Assembly (NCBI GenBank): GCA_002371335.1
Contig: DFHP01000205.1
Location: forward strand, 1 to 51,969
Source: Eubacterium sp. UBA3720
GTDB taxonomy: Bacteria; Bacillota; Clostridia; Lachnospirales; Lachnospiraceae
Direction: 5' to 3'
Length of the DNA stretch: 51,969 nucleotides
The translations under genes and the position numbers were made by a program. The notes under the pieces were generated by a model. It was not told the DNA's origin. It saw only the letters and a program-made list of their open reading frames with translations, and searched no databases. Positions 32,295 to 41,146 of this stretch are shown here, piece by piece (positions within the stretch are counted from its first letter, which is position 1; each line of letters begins with the position of its first letter).

Positions 32295-32594
32295 TCATGT
32301 GTTCTTTTCATATGTATAGGGCAGCATGCGCTCCACTTCTTCACGCTCAACGCGGCATATTCTTTCCGTTTCTTCTCTTTCTTCATTCGTTGCCGCCTGA
32401 TAATTTAAAATCGTTTTGTTTTCTGCATAGTTACAGATGATAACAAACTCATCATTCCCCATCTCGATCGGATTTTTTCCATATAGAGACATCAGTGCAT
32501 TGTAATCGCTCAGACGCACAATTTCCGGAGCACCCTCCATAAAATACAGCTTTTCGGCTTTTTTGACCGCCGACTCTAAAGCATGGTATAGACG
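32295..32594 (-). pseudogene. Fragment of an ABC transporter permease (FtsX-like), cut by an IS end
   Basis: The frame reads AVKKAEKLYFMEGAPEIVRL, then LSDYNALMSLYGKNPIEMG and EFVIICNY. This resembles the extracytoplasmic domain of large FtsX-like permeases of peptide or lantibiotic resistance transporters (LSDYN...GKxPI...LGxDEYxIxC). No membrane segments remain. The 5' part is lost at the IS21 end near 32597. The last 30 or so residues are charged and unlike the family, so the 3' part may be a deletion fusion. The intact ATG at 32540 could still give an 81-residue peptide. Confidence 0.5.
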
Positions 32595-32600
32595 CTAATC

Positions 32601-32874
32601 TAAAAGTGAGCCACTAAAGTACAAAACGCTCACTTGAAAGTGAGCCACTCAATCGGTACCCTAAATAAAGATTAATCTTTATTCGGAGGGCAAAAAGGTG
32701 GTTATCACAATGAAAGACTATGACGAAATACGCAAACGATACCTTGCTGGTGAAAGTCAGCGCCATATCGCCAAAACGCTAGGTATCTCACGAAACACGG
32801 TTGCTAAGTACTGTGAAGGTGATTTTGTTCCACGGGTGTTTTTTGCAAGCCCAAATTACCGATGTATATATTGA
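32601..32874 (+). mobile_element. Truncated IS21-family element (left end and istA start)
   Basis: Subterminal repeats AAAGTGAGCCACT at 32603-32615 and 32637-32649, with an inverted GCTCACTT between them, are like the multiple transposase sites at IS21 ends. A frame from 32710 (GTG at 32698 possible) encodes 54 residues with the IstA helix-turn-helix: DYDEIRKRYLAGESQRHIAK and LGISRNTVAKYCEGD. After PRV the sequence diverges and a stop follows at 32872-32874. The DDE domain, istB and the right end are missing. Confidence 0.8.
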
Positions 32875-33138
32875 CCAGAGAGTACATGCACTTAGCGAGC
32901 GATATATACAGCTGATTTGGAGCCCATGTTTACTGGAATCTATTGAGGCGTGGTACTCTATACCATCAAAATTGTACTCGATTGGTACTCAATTAATGAA
33001 AAATGGTAAATGAAATTAGCTAAATATTTTTAGTCTGATCATTTTTCGTCTTCACATCTGCTGATCCCCGGTATAATGTTTGATTGCAATAATCAGACGC
33101 TGAACATATCAATATCTATTCTCCTTAGCATTTAAAAC
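32875..33138. other. Unassigned sequence between IS21 remnant and CPBP gene
   Basis: AT-rich. A plus-strand frame (32801-33013) crosses the istA remnant and has no recognisable protein character. No tRNA, promoter pair or repeat is seen. Probably left over from rearrangement. Confidence 0.4.
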
Positions 33139-33171
33139 GGGAATGTATATGCCGCAGCAATATACATTCCC
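33139..33171 (-). terminator. Terminator of the CPBP-like gene
   Basis: Perfect 12-base stem GGGAATGTATAT/ATATACATTCCC with a nine-base loop, followed on the minus strand by CGTTTTAAAT. Confidence 0.7.
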
Positions 33172-33268
33172 ATTTAATGGTTGATTTTTCCGTTGTCTGC
33201 CAACCTCCAGCACCTATGTCCGGAAATCCATTCCTGAATCATAATCAGTATTTCCCATGACCAGTAAT

Positions 33269-33997
33269 TCATATTGCATTCCAGAACAGGAGGAATATCA
33301 GTATACATCCCCAGGCATTACCGGTCTTTTCTTTGATCATAAGCATTCCGTATATAAGGATGAATGTAGTAAGCGCCTCAAAGATTATATACAGATTGAA
33401 TCCAATCATTCCGTGTATAAGTATGCAGATCACGCCACAGGCTATAGCCCCACGATTGATATACCTGTTGCCGCCGGGATATCTCTCATTGATCTTTTTG
33501 GAGATGACCACGTAATTAAACCCTTCAAAGAACCCCCATACAAGTATCGTCAGTGCATAACCAAGAACGTTTACAGGAAATGCATACGACAAAAACTCTC
33601 TTGTATGCATGCATCCCTGCAGCGGCAGATATGAATCTATCTCTTTATTGACCAACATGAAAACGAATGCCGGAATGCAAACCGCCGCGGACATAAGAGC
33701 AGTCTTCAGAAAACGCGGTTTAACAAGCCCGTAATCCCGGAAATGTTCTTTCCTGTAAATCATGACAATCACGCACCCAAATCCTGCGAGTCCAAACTGG
33801 ATCAGCATCAGCGGCATAAAGCGCAGCCATATATTTACCGAAAGATCTTTGCAGAATCCCATAATAGCAGTCCCGCGAAAAATGAATAAGATCAGTGGAA
33901 TCGCCATAGAAATCAAGATTATGTTTAAATCTTTATCCGCCTTTTTTACTGTTTCCGGGAGTTCTTTTTTCAATTCTTTCTGGTGTTGTTTATTCAT
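33269..33997 (-). CDS. CPBP-like multi-pass membrane protein
   Basis: A 242-residue protein with seven or so membrane segments. The layout and the segment WGFFEGFNYVVISKKI followed by CILIHGMIGF resemble CPBP (CAAX protease and bacteriocin-processing, Abi) proteins, where EExxxR and a later His form the active site. Here the first motif is EGFNYV: one Glu and the Arg are lost, while the His of LIHG remains. Proteolytic activity is therefore doubtful. It stands alone with its own terminator inside a degraded region next to a permease fragment, so an old role in peptide immunity is possible but not shown. Confidence 0.65.
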   Translation of the reverse strand: MNKQHQKELKKELPETVKKADKDLNIILISMAIPLILFIFRGTAIMGFCKDLSVNIWLRFMPLMLIQFGLAGFGCVIVMIYRKEHFRDYGLVKPRFLKTALMSAAVCIPAFVFMLVNKEIDSYLPLQGCMHTREFLSYAFPVNVLGYALTILVWGFFEGFNYVVISKKINERYPGGNRYINRGAIACGVICILIHGMIGFNLYIIFEALTTFILIYGMLMIKEKTGNAWGCILIFLLFWNAI

Positions 33998-34030
33998 TTC
34001 TCCTACATCTCAATATAACTGAGTAAGTTT

Positions 34031-34150
34031 TTAGTCTTCTATTATCCGGATATCTTCTGCATCAACATCATAGATGACTCCATTTTTAATATCCTCATAT
34101 ATTTTTTGTTCTTCAGCAGTTTCCTTTTGTTTTTCAGGATTACTCAGCAT
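34031..34150 (-). CDS. Small acidic ORF, doubtful
   Basis: A 39-codon frame starting MLSNPEKQKETAEEQKIYED and ending RIIED, rich in Glu and Lys. It overlaps by a few bases a preceding frame without a start codon that reads EEFDKDIDTTPALAGIPSDR. No ribosome site is visible before the ATG. The two frames may be pieces of one broken gene. Family not recognised. Confidence 0.3.
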   Translation of the reverse strand: MLSNPEKQKETAEEQKIYEDIKNGVIYDVDAEDIRIIED

Positions 34151-34220
34151 TGTATTCTATCACTTGGTATCCCAGCTAATGCAGGTGTAGTATCAATATC
34201 CTTATCAAATTCCTCGTTAA

Positions 34221-34625
34221 TTAATCAAAATTCAATTCCAATTTATCATAAGCATTTGATATATCTGAATCAGCATCGTTGAAATCAGCGGTGAAGGTCT
34301 CTAGACTTCCAGTTGGATTTGTTGCCAAATCAGTTAATTTGACTTAAGAATCATAGAACTCCTGAAGGTCTTGGTAAGCATTCTCCCATTCAGCCGGAGG
34401 ATTCTTCAAATCTTTCATTATCGAGGACACAGAATCCCGATTACCCTTAATTCCGTTGATTGTAGATGAAAAGCTTTTGTTATTGAACAAATTAGCCAGT
34501 GCTGTATTATAATCGCTCACAAAATATCCATCCGTCCTGAGAAATGGATTATGCAGTAAGAGCTCATTCTCACGCATGCTGTGAATTGTCATTTGAATGG
34601 CTGAAAGGAGATCTCGACTACACAC
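34221..34625 (-). pseudogene. Broken gene with internal stop, unknown family
   Basis: A frame with protein character runs from about 34560 (DGYFVSDYNTALANLFNNK) to QDLQEFYDS, where a TAA at 34344-34346 interrupts it. The same frame continues VKLTDLATNPTGSLETF and ends DKLELNFD before TAA at 34221-34223. Composition and helical periodicity are the same on both sides of the stop, so a nonsense mutation is likely. The first codons (34560-34625) overlap an oppositely oriented fragment and look unrelated, so the 5' end is missing. Function unknown. Confidence 0.5.
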
Positions 34626-34729
34626 CCGAACAATTTGCCATTCTCCAGTACCGCTATATGCCGGCAGAACTAAAGGCTGCGTATGGAATTGAAGGTGAGT
34701 ACTCTTTAAGTCAAGATCGCCTTTCCTGA
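34544..34729 (+). pseudogene. Fragment of an unknown plus-strand gene
   Basis: The open frame contains FEWLKGDLDYTPEQFAILQY and MPAELKAAYGIEGEYSL and then a stop. This part has the look of a real protein, but the first ten codons are probably from a junction. It overlaps the minus-strand pseudogene start. Family not recognised. Confidence 0.3.
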
Positions 34730-34770
34730 TTAGATCTTTATAACTGAATCTTCTTCTGTTTCACTTATTT

Positions 34771-35556
34771 TCATTCAATCTGCGCAACTATCTCCGATAT
34801 TGCCACCAACGCAGCTTTGCCGCTGATAGCTATCCTTCCGCTGTCTTTCATCTCACAATACAGATGGCCGCCCCGCTTTGAAGCCTGATATGCATGTATC
34901 TTTGTCTTTCCAAGTTCCTCTGACCAGTAATCAGCGATCTGACAGTGGGCTGATCCGCATACAGGATCTTCCGGTACAGCTACTTTAGGCGCAAAGCTCC
35001 GGGACACACAGTCCACATCTTTTCCTGCTGCAGTAGCATTCTGCAGACGGCCTTCTATTTTCATAAGCCCCGCCTGATCAGGCTGCATTTTCCTGACCTG
35101 TTCTTCTGTTTCAAATACACAGATCAGATCCATACCAAGAAGCGCCTTGATCGGACGAACACCGAATGCTTTCTCCATTTCATCTGTTACAGGGATTTCT
35201 TTCAGCTCATATGTCGGAAAATCCATCTCATACAGAAAATCCTTTTTCTTTACAGTAAGGATACCGCTCAGCGTACTGAACTGTACCTCATTGCTTTCCG
35301 GTTCATAATAATTCAGGATCACAAATGCAGACGCCAGTGTGGCATGGCCGCACAGCTCAACTTCAGTTCCGGGTGTGAACCACCGCAGATGATATCCCTT
35401 ATCCTCCTTGACGATAAAAGCTGTTTCCGAAAGGTTGTTTTCCATTGCCAGCTTCATCATAGCCTCTTCTGACGGCCAGGTGTCCATTACGCAGACCGCT
35501 GCCGGATTTCCGGAAAAAGGCTTGTCCGTAAACGCGTCAACTATATACTGTTTCAT
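34771..35556 (-). CDS. PhzF family isomerase/epimerase-like protein
   Basis: PhzF-like proteins have a two-lobed fold like diaminopimelate epimerase without the Cys pair. QYIVDAFTDKPFSGNPAAV at the start, NNLSETAF with the catalytic Glu, WFTPGTEVELCGHATLA and EDPVCGSAHC are family blocks. Length 261 with the start at 35556 is a little short of the usual 280-300. The chosen ATG has GAGGA eight bases upstream. The substrate is unknown and most members are not in phenazine pathways. Lies downstream of the lipoprotein gene on the same strand. Confidence 0.92.
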   Translation of the reverse strand: MKQYIVDAFTDKPFSGNPAAVCVMDTWPSEEAMMKLAMENNLSETAFIVKEDKGYHLRWFTPGTEVELCGHATLASAFVILNYYEPESNEVQFSTLSGILTVKKKDFLYEMDFPTYELKEIPVTDEMEKAFGVRPIKALLGMDLICVFETEEQVRKMQPDQAGLMKIEGRLQNATAAGKDVDCVSRSFAPKVAVPEDPVCGSAHCQIADYWSEELGKTKIHAYQASKRGGHLYCEMKDSGRIAISGKAALVAISEIVAQIE

Positions 35557-35618
35557 TCTGTCTTTCCTCTTCACACAGCATCTTTCTTAATCTAAATATG
35601 GTTTTTTATCAGATTATC

Positions 35619-36632
35619 TCACACTCCATATTTATCCAGATAATCCGAAAGTCTCAGCCAGTCTATTTGTACCTGCCTTGATTTCCACTCTTCTTCCAAA
35701 GCCGGCAATTCTGCTTCAGATATCTGGTTTTCAGGCCACTTAGCTGCTTCATTGATATCCTCTATCGGACCGTTTATATGAACGGCACTTTCCCAGTATC
35801 CGATAAACTCGTCCTCCGTAAATCCATTATTGCCCCAATCCTCTTCCCGATTTAAGTCTAATGCCGTACTGTCAAAATGAAGTCTCCACGTTCCGCTGTA
35901 GGCTGCTCCCGAACTGCCTGTCTCATAAATATAACCATCATTACCCAGCCAATGCAGGTCTCTGCTTCCGCCTTCGCAGATCTTTATCACCTGACCATCT
36001 GCCAGCGCATATCCTCTTTCAAATGAATCCTTCGGAATCCAGTCGGCATCTGCATCAGGCAGGACGCCGAATATGATCTCAAACGTTCCGTCACTGTCCA
36101 GATCAACATATGTGTATCCCACATTGTAAAGATTATAGTTGTAGTCCATTTCAAACGATGAGCCAAGCGTTACTCCTTTGTTTTCATCAGAACTTTTATA
36201 CATCAGATCGCTCGTTTTTACCGGCTGCTCATACTTGACTCCCTGATTCCTCCATTCCATCTCTTCATCATAAGCTGCGACCATGTCAGCAAACGCACCG
36301 GCATACATTTCATCATATTTTTCAATGATCTCTGCATCCGTCATTCTATAGACAAAAATGCCGTTCTCTTCTGCCAAATATGTGCGGTCATATAAACCTG
36401 CTTCAGGACCGTACTTTCCTGAAGGCGCCTCCTCCGGAATGATTTCTGAGGCACTCTCTGTTTCAATTGCTGAATTATTCATGACCGCCTCCGAGGAATC
36501 TTCTGATTCAGCTTTCGCTGTCACTTCTGATTTCTCAAACGTAACCTTCTCCGTATTTTCAGAAGCAGTACTGCATCCTGCTAATATAACTGTACCTGCT
36601 ATCACCAAACTGCTAACTAATCTTTTTTTCAT
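35619..36632 (-). CDS. Lipoprotein of unknown function
   Basis: A 337-residue protein with a type II signal peptide and lipobox (VILAGC, Cys near residue 20), followed by a Ser/Glu-rich linker to about residue 70. The folded part contains YTYVDLDSDGTFEIIFGVLP, a calcium-site-like Asp pattern seen in several Clostridia lipoproteins, then Trp-rich segments near the end (EEEWKSRQVQIDWLRLSDYL). I recognise no enzyme motif. It lies 42 bases after thiN and 62 bases before the PhzF-like gene. Confidence 0.8.
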   Translation of the reverse strand: MKKRLVSSLVIAGTVILAGCSTASENTEKVTFEKSEVTAKAESEDSSEAVMNNSAIETESASEIIPEEAPSGKYGPEAGLYDRTYLAEENGIFVYRMTDAEIIEKYDEMYAGAFADMVAAYDEEMEWRNQGVKYEQPVKTSDLMYKSSDENKGVTLGSSFEMDYNYNLYNVGYTYVDLDSDGTFEIIFGVLPDADADWIPKDSFERGYALADGQVIKICEGGSRDLHWLGNDGYIYETGSSGAAYSGTWRLHFDSTALDLNREEDWGNNGFTEDEFIGYWESAVHINGPIEDINEAAKWPENQISEAELPALEEEWKSRQVQIDWLRLSDYLDKYGV

Positions 36633-36673
36633 GGCCTCCCCCTCATTTTACTTTTTGTTCTTCGTGTTTCCGA

Positions 36674-37327
36674 TCAGTCTCTGCTCTCAATCATGATCAT
36701 TATGCCTTTATCATAACTTACGAAAGCATGCTCATCTGTAATCTCATTACTGACGAAGAGACCTTCGTCGCCTTTTTTCATGCTTCTGTCGGTGACCGGA
36801 TATTTGAATCCTTTCAATGTCAGGTGTGTTACTTCCTCAGAATAAGGGAAAAATGAGACAAATTTCCCGTACTGTGATGTTCTGTCGATTTCAAACGAGG
36901 TTTCAACGGGCATTGTTATCCTGTTGTGCGGATCAAGGATGACTCCCCTGATATTTCTTTCTCTAAGGTAATTCAGACAAAAGATATTGCTCATGCTGTG
37001 ATCCAGTCTTGTTCCGGTGGCGCCGATGAAATACACCTCATCCGCTCCCATCTCCACTGCCTTTCGCATGGCAATTCCGGTATCCGTATAATCCTTCACG
37101 GGATTATATCTGTCTATACTGATGGTTCCCTCCTCTTCATATTGATCTATCAGTCCGGGGAGAATACTGTCAAAATCGCCTACTATATAGTCTATACGGA
37201 GTTTCAGCCTGTCGCAGACCTCCAGGCCTTTATCAGCCGCGATCATATAATCAAAACTGTGATCCCGGAGAAATTCCCGGGCAAATTCTTCCTCAATGCT
37301 TCCACCTGAAATGATCAACACCTTCAT
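36674..37327 (-). CDS. thiN: Thiamine pyrophosphokinase
   Basis: Transfers pyrophosphate from ATP to thiamine, making the active cofactor. AADKGLEVC, VGDFDSI, the DYTDTGIAM motif, IGATGTRLDHSMSN and the C-terminal beta domain are clear. Length 217 is usual. In Firmicutes it commonly ends the stp-prkC-rsgA-rpe operon. Here it follows rpe by 205 bases, with a strong terminator between, so it needs readthrough or its own promoter; I see no clear promoter and no TPP riboswitch. Confidence 0.97.
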   Translation of the reverse strand: MKVLIISGGSIEEEFAREFLRDHSFDYMIAADKGLEVCDRLKLRIDYIVGDFDSILPGLIDQYEEEGTISIDRYNPVKDYTDTGIAMRKAVEMGADEVYFIGATGTRLDHSMSNIFCLNYLRERNIRGVILDPHNRITMPVETSFEIDRTSQYGKFVSFFPYSEEVTHLTLKGFKYPVTDRSMKKGDEGLFVSNEITDEHAFVSYDKGIMIMIESRD

Positions 37328-37480
37328 GTTTTGATTTCCTTTCCGAACCTTTTTATCTTTATCTGTTTCCCTTAGCTAATTACTAATATTTAAGAGGGAG
37401 AGATCCCTGTAAGTAATTCCGTCATTTTCAATTCTATCAGTTTGTTCATGTAAGAACGGCATAATCTCCTGTGAGACAGG

Positions 37481-37511
37481 AAAAAACCCGGACAGAGGAG
37501 CTCCGTCCGGG
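37481..37511 (-). terminator. Terminator of the murE-rpe operon
   Basis: On the minus strand CCCGGAC...GTCCGGG with an inner GAGCTC palindrome, followed by six T. It lies 22 bases past the rpe stop. Confidence 0.93.
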
Positions 37512-37532
37512 ATGGTTTCTTCTTACATGGAA

Positions 37533-38195
37533 TCAGCTTCTGGCCGCAAATTTCTCATTAAACATATCGATGTTTTTCTCGATATCTCCGTTGAAAACGG
37601 CAGATCCTGCTACCAGGATCTCAGCGCCTGCATCAAGCACCTCGTCCACTGTCTTTGCGTTTACGCCGCCGTCGACTTCGATCGGTACATTTTTGTAACC
37701 GGCGTCATCAAGTTTTTTACGAAGATCTGCGATCTTCTGCGTTACTGCCTTGATATAAGACTGTCCGCCGTAACCCGGGTTTACAGACATCAGCAGTACC
37801 ATATCCAGACGGTCCATCACATAGTCGATGCAGTTCAGCGGCGTTGCAGGATTCAGAACGACTCCGGCCTTCATTCCGGCGTCATGGATCGCCTGCAGAG
37901 TTCTGTCGAGGTGTACGCACGCCTCTGCGTGAACCGTTACCATGTCTGCGCCGCAGGCTTTCAGATCATCGATGAATCTGCCCGGCTCTTCGACCATCAT
38001 ATGCACGTCAAAGAACATTCCGCTTTTCTTTCTGATAGATTTGATAACAGGCATTCCGAAAGAGATCTGCGGAACAAAAGCGCCATCCATCACGTCTATG
38101 TGGAGCCATTTAACGCCTTTTGCCTCGATCCTTCCGAGCTGCTCTCCGAGAATGTTAAAATCTGCTGATAACATTGAAGGGGCTAATTCGTACAT
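37533..38195 (-). CDS. rpe: Ribulose-phosphate 3-epimerase
   Basis: Interconverts ribulose 5-phosphate and xylulose 5-phosphate in the pentose phosphate pathway with a bound metal. APSMLSADF at the start, WLHIDVMDGAFVPQIS, DVHMMVEEP and VNPGYGGQSYI are family signatures, with the Asp and His ligands in place. Length 220 is usual. The start is two bases after the rsgA stop, so it is coupled to that gene. Confidence 0.98.
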   Translation of the reverse strand: MYELAPSMLSADFNILGEQLGRIEAKGVKWLHIDVMDGAFVPQISFGMPVIKSIRKKSGMFFDVHMMVEEPGRFIDDLKACGADMVTVHAEACVHLDRTLQAIHDAGMKAGVVLNPATPLNCIDYVMDRLDMVLLMSVNPGYGGQSYIKAVTQKIADLRKKLDDAGYKNVPIEVDGGVNAKTVDEVLDAGAEILVAGSAVFNGDIEKNIDMFNEKFAARS

Positions 38196-38196
38196 A

Positions 38197-39081
38197 TCAA
38201 TATCTCCTTTTCTCTTTTTCCTCTAACTCTCTGTATATCATAACATAATTATGATATCGTTCTTTAGAAATTTTGCCTTCCCGCAGAGCGTTTTTCACCG
38301 CGCAGTCAGGCTCGGCAGTATGGGAGCATCCCACGAATCTGCACTGATCAGCATATCTGTCGATCTCAGGAAAGCACGTTTCCAGTTCTTCCTTTTTCAT
38401 ATCCGGAAGAAACAGCGAAGTGAATCCCGGAGTGTCGCACAGATAACTCTCTCCATTCAGCATGATCAGTTCAGCATGCCTCGTCGTGTGGCGTCCCCGA
38501 CCGAGTTTTTTGCTGATCTCGCCCGTTTCCATCATTACATGATCCTGCAGAAGATTGGTGACTGATGATTTTCCGGCGCCAGACGGGCCGGCGATCACAG
38601 TGGTCTTTCCCTGCAGTTTTTCCCGGAGCTGTTCTATGCCGATGTTATTCTCAGCACTGCAGAACAGGATCTCATAGCCGCTGTTTCTGTATACATTTTT
38701 CCAGTGGGCTATGGTATCTTCCCCGGCCAGATCCAGTTTATTAAAACAAATAAAAGCCGGTACACTCTGCATCTTCATCATAGTAAGAAAACGATCGATC
38801 AGCACTCCATCCGGATCCGGATCCTTAACAGCAAAGAGGACCATTGCCTGGTCCACATTTGCTGCCGCCGGCCGTATCAATTCGTTTTTTCTCGGGAAAA
38901 TCTGAGTAATACTGGCTTCTTTATCTTTTTCGTGCGTGACTGAAATATCCACCCAGTCTCCCACCAGGGGTTTTGTCTTCAGCAGTCTGAAAATTCCTCT
39001 GGCTTTACATGCATAAATTCCGGCGTCTTCCGTTGCTACGTAGTAAAAGCCGCCGATTCCGCGAATAATTCTTCCTCTCAT
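38197..39081 (-). CDS. rsgA: Ribosome small-subunit GTPase RsgA
   Basis: Circularly permuted GTPase that helps late 30S maturation. An N-terminal OB fold (about 1-65) is followed by the permuted G motifs: CFNKLDLA (G4), GPSGAGKSS (G1) and CDTPGF (G3). The C-terminal zinc region has C-x-C/H pattern residues around ADQCRFVGCSHTAEPDC. Length 294 is usual. Lies between prkC and rpe as in Bacillus, with seven bases to prkC. Confidence 0.98.
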   Translation of the reverse strand: MRGRIIRGIGGFYYVATEDAGIYACKARGIFRLLKTKPLVGDWVDISVTHEKDKEASITQIFPRKNELIRPAAANVDQAMVLFAVKDPDPDGVLIDRFLTMMKMQSVPAFICFNKLDLAGEDTIAHWKNVYRNSGYEILFCSAENNIGIEQLREKLQGKTTVIAGPSGAGKSSVTNLLQDHVMMETGEISKKLGRGRHTTRHAELIMLNGESYLCDTPGFTSLFLPDMKKEELETCFPEIDRYADQCRFVGCSHTAEPDCAVKNALREGKISKERYHNYVMIYRELEEKEKRRY

Positions 39082-39088
39082 ATAAGGA

Positions 39089-41146
39089 TCACGCCGCTCT
39101 GAATGTTACTACAGGATACCTGGCGATCAGTGAATTATCCTCGTAAACATTGATCGTTCCGTTTGTACCGTAGGAGCTGTAGATCGGACTGCTGTAATCG
39201 CCTGACGTCCACGGGTTCGAGCCCTGATAAATGATGCTCGTGATCCCGTTCTGTACCAGCTCCAGAGTTACTCTTCCACCGTTATACTGATCAGGACGTG
39301 CGAGAGTACCGGTGCTGACATAGGAGTCCTCCGACTGACTATCAGAAGAATCTGAGGATCCTCCGTCGTTTACAATGATCGTAACCGTAGATCCCGCAGG
39401 AACCTGAGATCCTGCCTCCGGTGTAGTGGAAATGACCTCATTGGCTCCGACAAGGTCTGAAGATCCTGATGAGATCGAATAATTAAGTCCCAGTGCGGAA
39501 AGCGCGGAAATCGCTCTCTCCTGTGTTTCTCCGCTGACGTTAGGAACCGTCACCTGTTCGCCGGAGCTTTCTCCGCCGCTTCCTGAGCTTACATATACGG
39601 TAACGGAAGCGCCCGGTGAAACTACAGAACCTTCGGATGGATTTGTGGAAACCACGCTTCCTACCGGAACGGAATCGCTTGCCTGAAGCTCAACGACTGT
39701 AGTCAGTCCCATGTCGTTCAGGATCTTTTCGGCATCTGCCTGCGGCATGCCTGCAAGTCCCGAAGGTATCGTTATCTGTGAAATACCGCCGCTGACGGTA
39801 ACCTCAATTGTGGTCTGTTTATCCACCTTTGTTCCTTCAGCGATGTTCTGGTAAAGGATCGTTCCTTCAGCGTAGACATCGGAGCTCTCCGTAGCTACCT
39901 GCTTTACGCCGATGCCAAGAGCGTTTGCCTGCGCGATCGCGTCCTCAAGAGTCATTCCGAGGAAGGAAGGTACTGTTACCTGTTCATCTGCGACGCTTTC
40001 TTCTTTTACAATGCTTGAGCTTACCGAAGTATCTTTACTATTATCGAACAGTCCTGCCATATTGGCTATAAAGAAGATCAGCGCGGCGATGATTATGATT
40101 CCCACAAGGAATCCGCCGATCGTCAGCCCTTTCTCGAGCTTCGAGCCTCCTTTATCTTCCTCTTCATAGTCGTTTTCTATGACTATCGGCTGATGCTTCT
40201 GTTTTTTCTGTTTCGCTTTCTTTTTATCTCTCTCAAGGCTGTCGCGGACATCGTTCATCTCCTTTTCGGAGATCTTTACTGTTCCGGCAGGATCGGAGAG
40301 CCTGTTCATTACCACAAAGTCGCCGTCCGGCTCCAGCAGAGAACGTTTCAGATCTTCGATCATGTCTCCTACGTTCTGGTAACGCTTGTTGGACGTCTTC
40401 ATCGTGGCCTTAAGGATGATCTGCTCAAGGGCATGAGGCAGATCCGGCGTATATTTTGACGGAGGTACCATCTCCTCCTGAAGATGCTTGATGGCGATCG
40501 CCACCGTCGTATCACCGTCGAACGGAACTCTTCCCGTTACCATTTCATACATGGTGATACCCAACGAATATATGTCGCTGCGGGCATCAGACATGCCGCC
40601 GCGCACCTGTTCCGGCGAGCTGTAATGCACGGATCCCATGACGTTCGTGGTGATCGTATTGGAATTCGTGGCTTTCGCGATACCAAAATCAGAAAGCTTC
40701 ACCTTTCCGTCAGTGGAAATAATGATGTTCTGCGGCTTAACGTCTCTGTGGACGATTCCCCTGTTATGGGCCGCCTGCAGTCCGAGCGCCACCTGGATCG
40801 CTATACTTGTGGCCTCTTTTACGGAAAGCTTTCCTTTCTTTGTGATATAGTTCTTAAGCGTGATGCCTTCCACAAGCTCCATTACGATATAATAGAGACC
40901 GCGGTCCTCACCTACGTCAAATACGTTTACTACGTTCGGGTGCGACAGCATCGCTGCCGACTGCGCTTCTTTCTGGAATTTCGAAACAAAGGACTTATCC
41001 TCGCGGAATTCAGCCTTCATTACCTTTACCGCAACCAGACGATTCAGCTTATGATCGTTGGCTTTATAAACATCTGCCATTCCGCCGGAGCCGACTCGAG
41101 ACAGAATTTCATATCTTTCCCCTAATATTATTCCCTCTTTTAACAT
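39089..41146 (-). CDS. prkC: PASTA domain Ser/Thr protein kinase (PrkC/Stk1)
   Basis: Hanks-type kinase that senses muropeptides or lipid II and controls wall synthesis. The kinase domain (about 12-275) has VGSGGMADVY, K41, HRDVKPQN with D135 and DFG from D153; activation-loop Thr residues are present (NTITTNVMGS). A Lys/Glu-rich juxtamembrane part precedes one membrane segment (about 341-364). Outside the cell are three PASTA domains (about 393-600), a Ser-rich linker and a C-terminal beta domain of about 65 residues. The start overlaps the stp stop by one base (TAATG). Confidence 0.97.
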   Translation of the reverse strand: MLKEGIILGERYEILSRVGSGGMADVYKANDHKLNRLVAVKVMKAEFREDKSFVSKFQKEAQSAAMLSHPNVVNVFDVGEDRGLYYIVMELVEGITLKNYITKKGKLSVKEATSIAIQVALGLQAAHNRGIVHRDVKPQNIIISTDGKVKLSDFGIAKATNSNTITTNVMGSVHYSSPEQVRGGMSDARSDIYSLGITMYEMVTGRVPFDGDTTVAIAIKHLQEEMVPPSKYTPDLPHALEQIILKATMKTSNKRYQNVGDMIEDLKRSLLEPDGDFVVMNRLSDPAGTVKISEKEMNDVRDSLERDKKKAKQKKQKHQPIVIENDYEEEDKGGSKLEKGLTIGGFLVGIIIIAALIFFIANMAGLFDNSKDTSVSSSIVKEESVADEQVTVPSFLGMTLEDAIAQANALGIGVKQVATESSDVYAEGTILYQNIAEGTKVDKQTTIEVTVSGGISQITIPSGLAGMPQADAEKILNDMGLTTVVELQASDSVPVGSVVSTNPSEGSVVSPGASVTVYVSSGSGGESSGEQVTVPNVSGETQERAISALSALGLNYSISSGSSDLVGANEVISTTPEAGSQVPAGSTVTIIVNDGGSSDSSDSQSEDSYVSTGTLARPDQYNGGRVTLELVQNGITSIIYQGSNPWTSGDYSSPIYSSYGTNGTINVYEDNSLIARYPVVTFRAA

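Noticed and set aside
37328..37480. TPP riboswitch before thiN
   Set aside because: The conserved CTGAGA and ACCTGATC-type elements are not visible.
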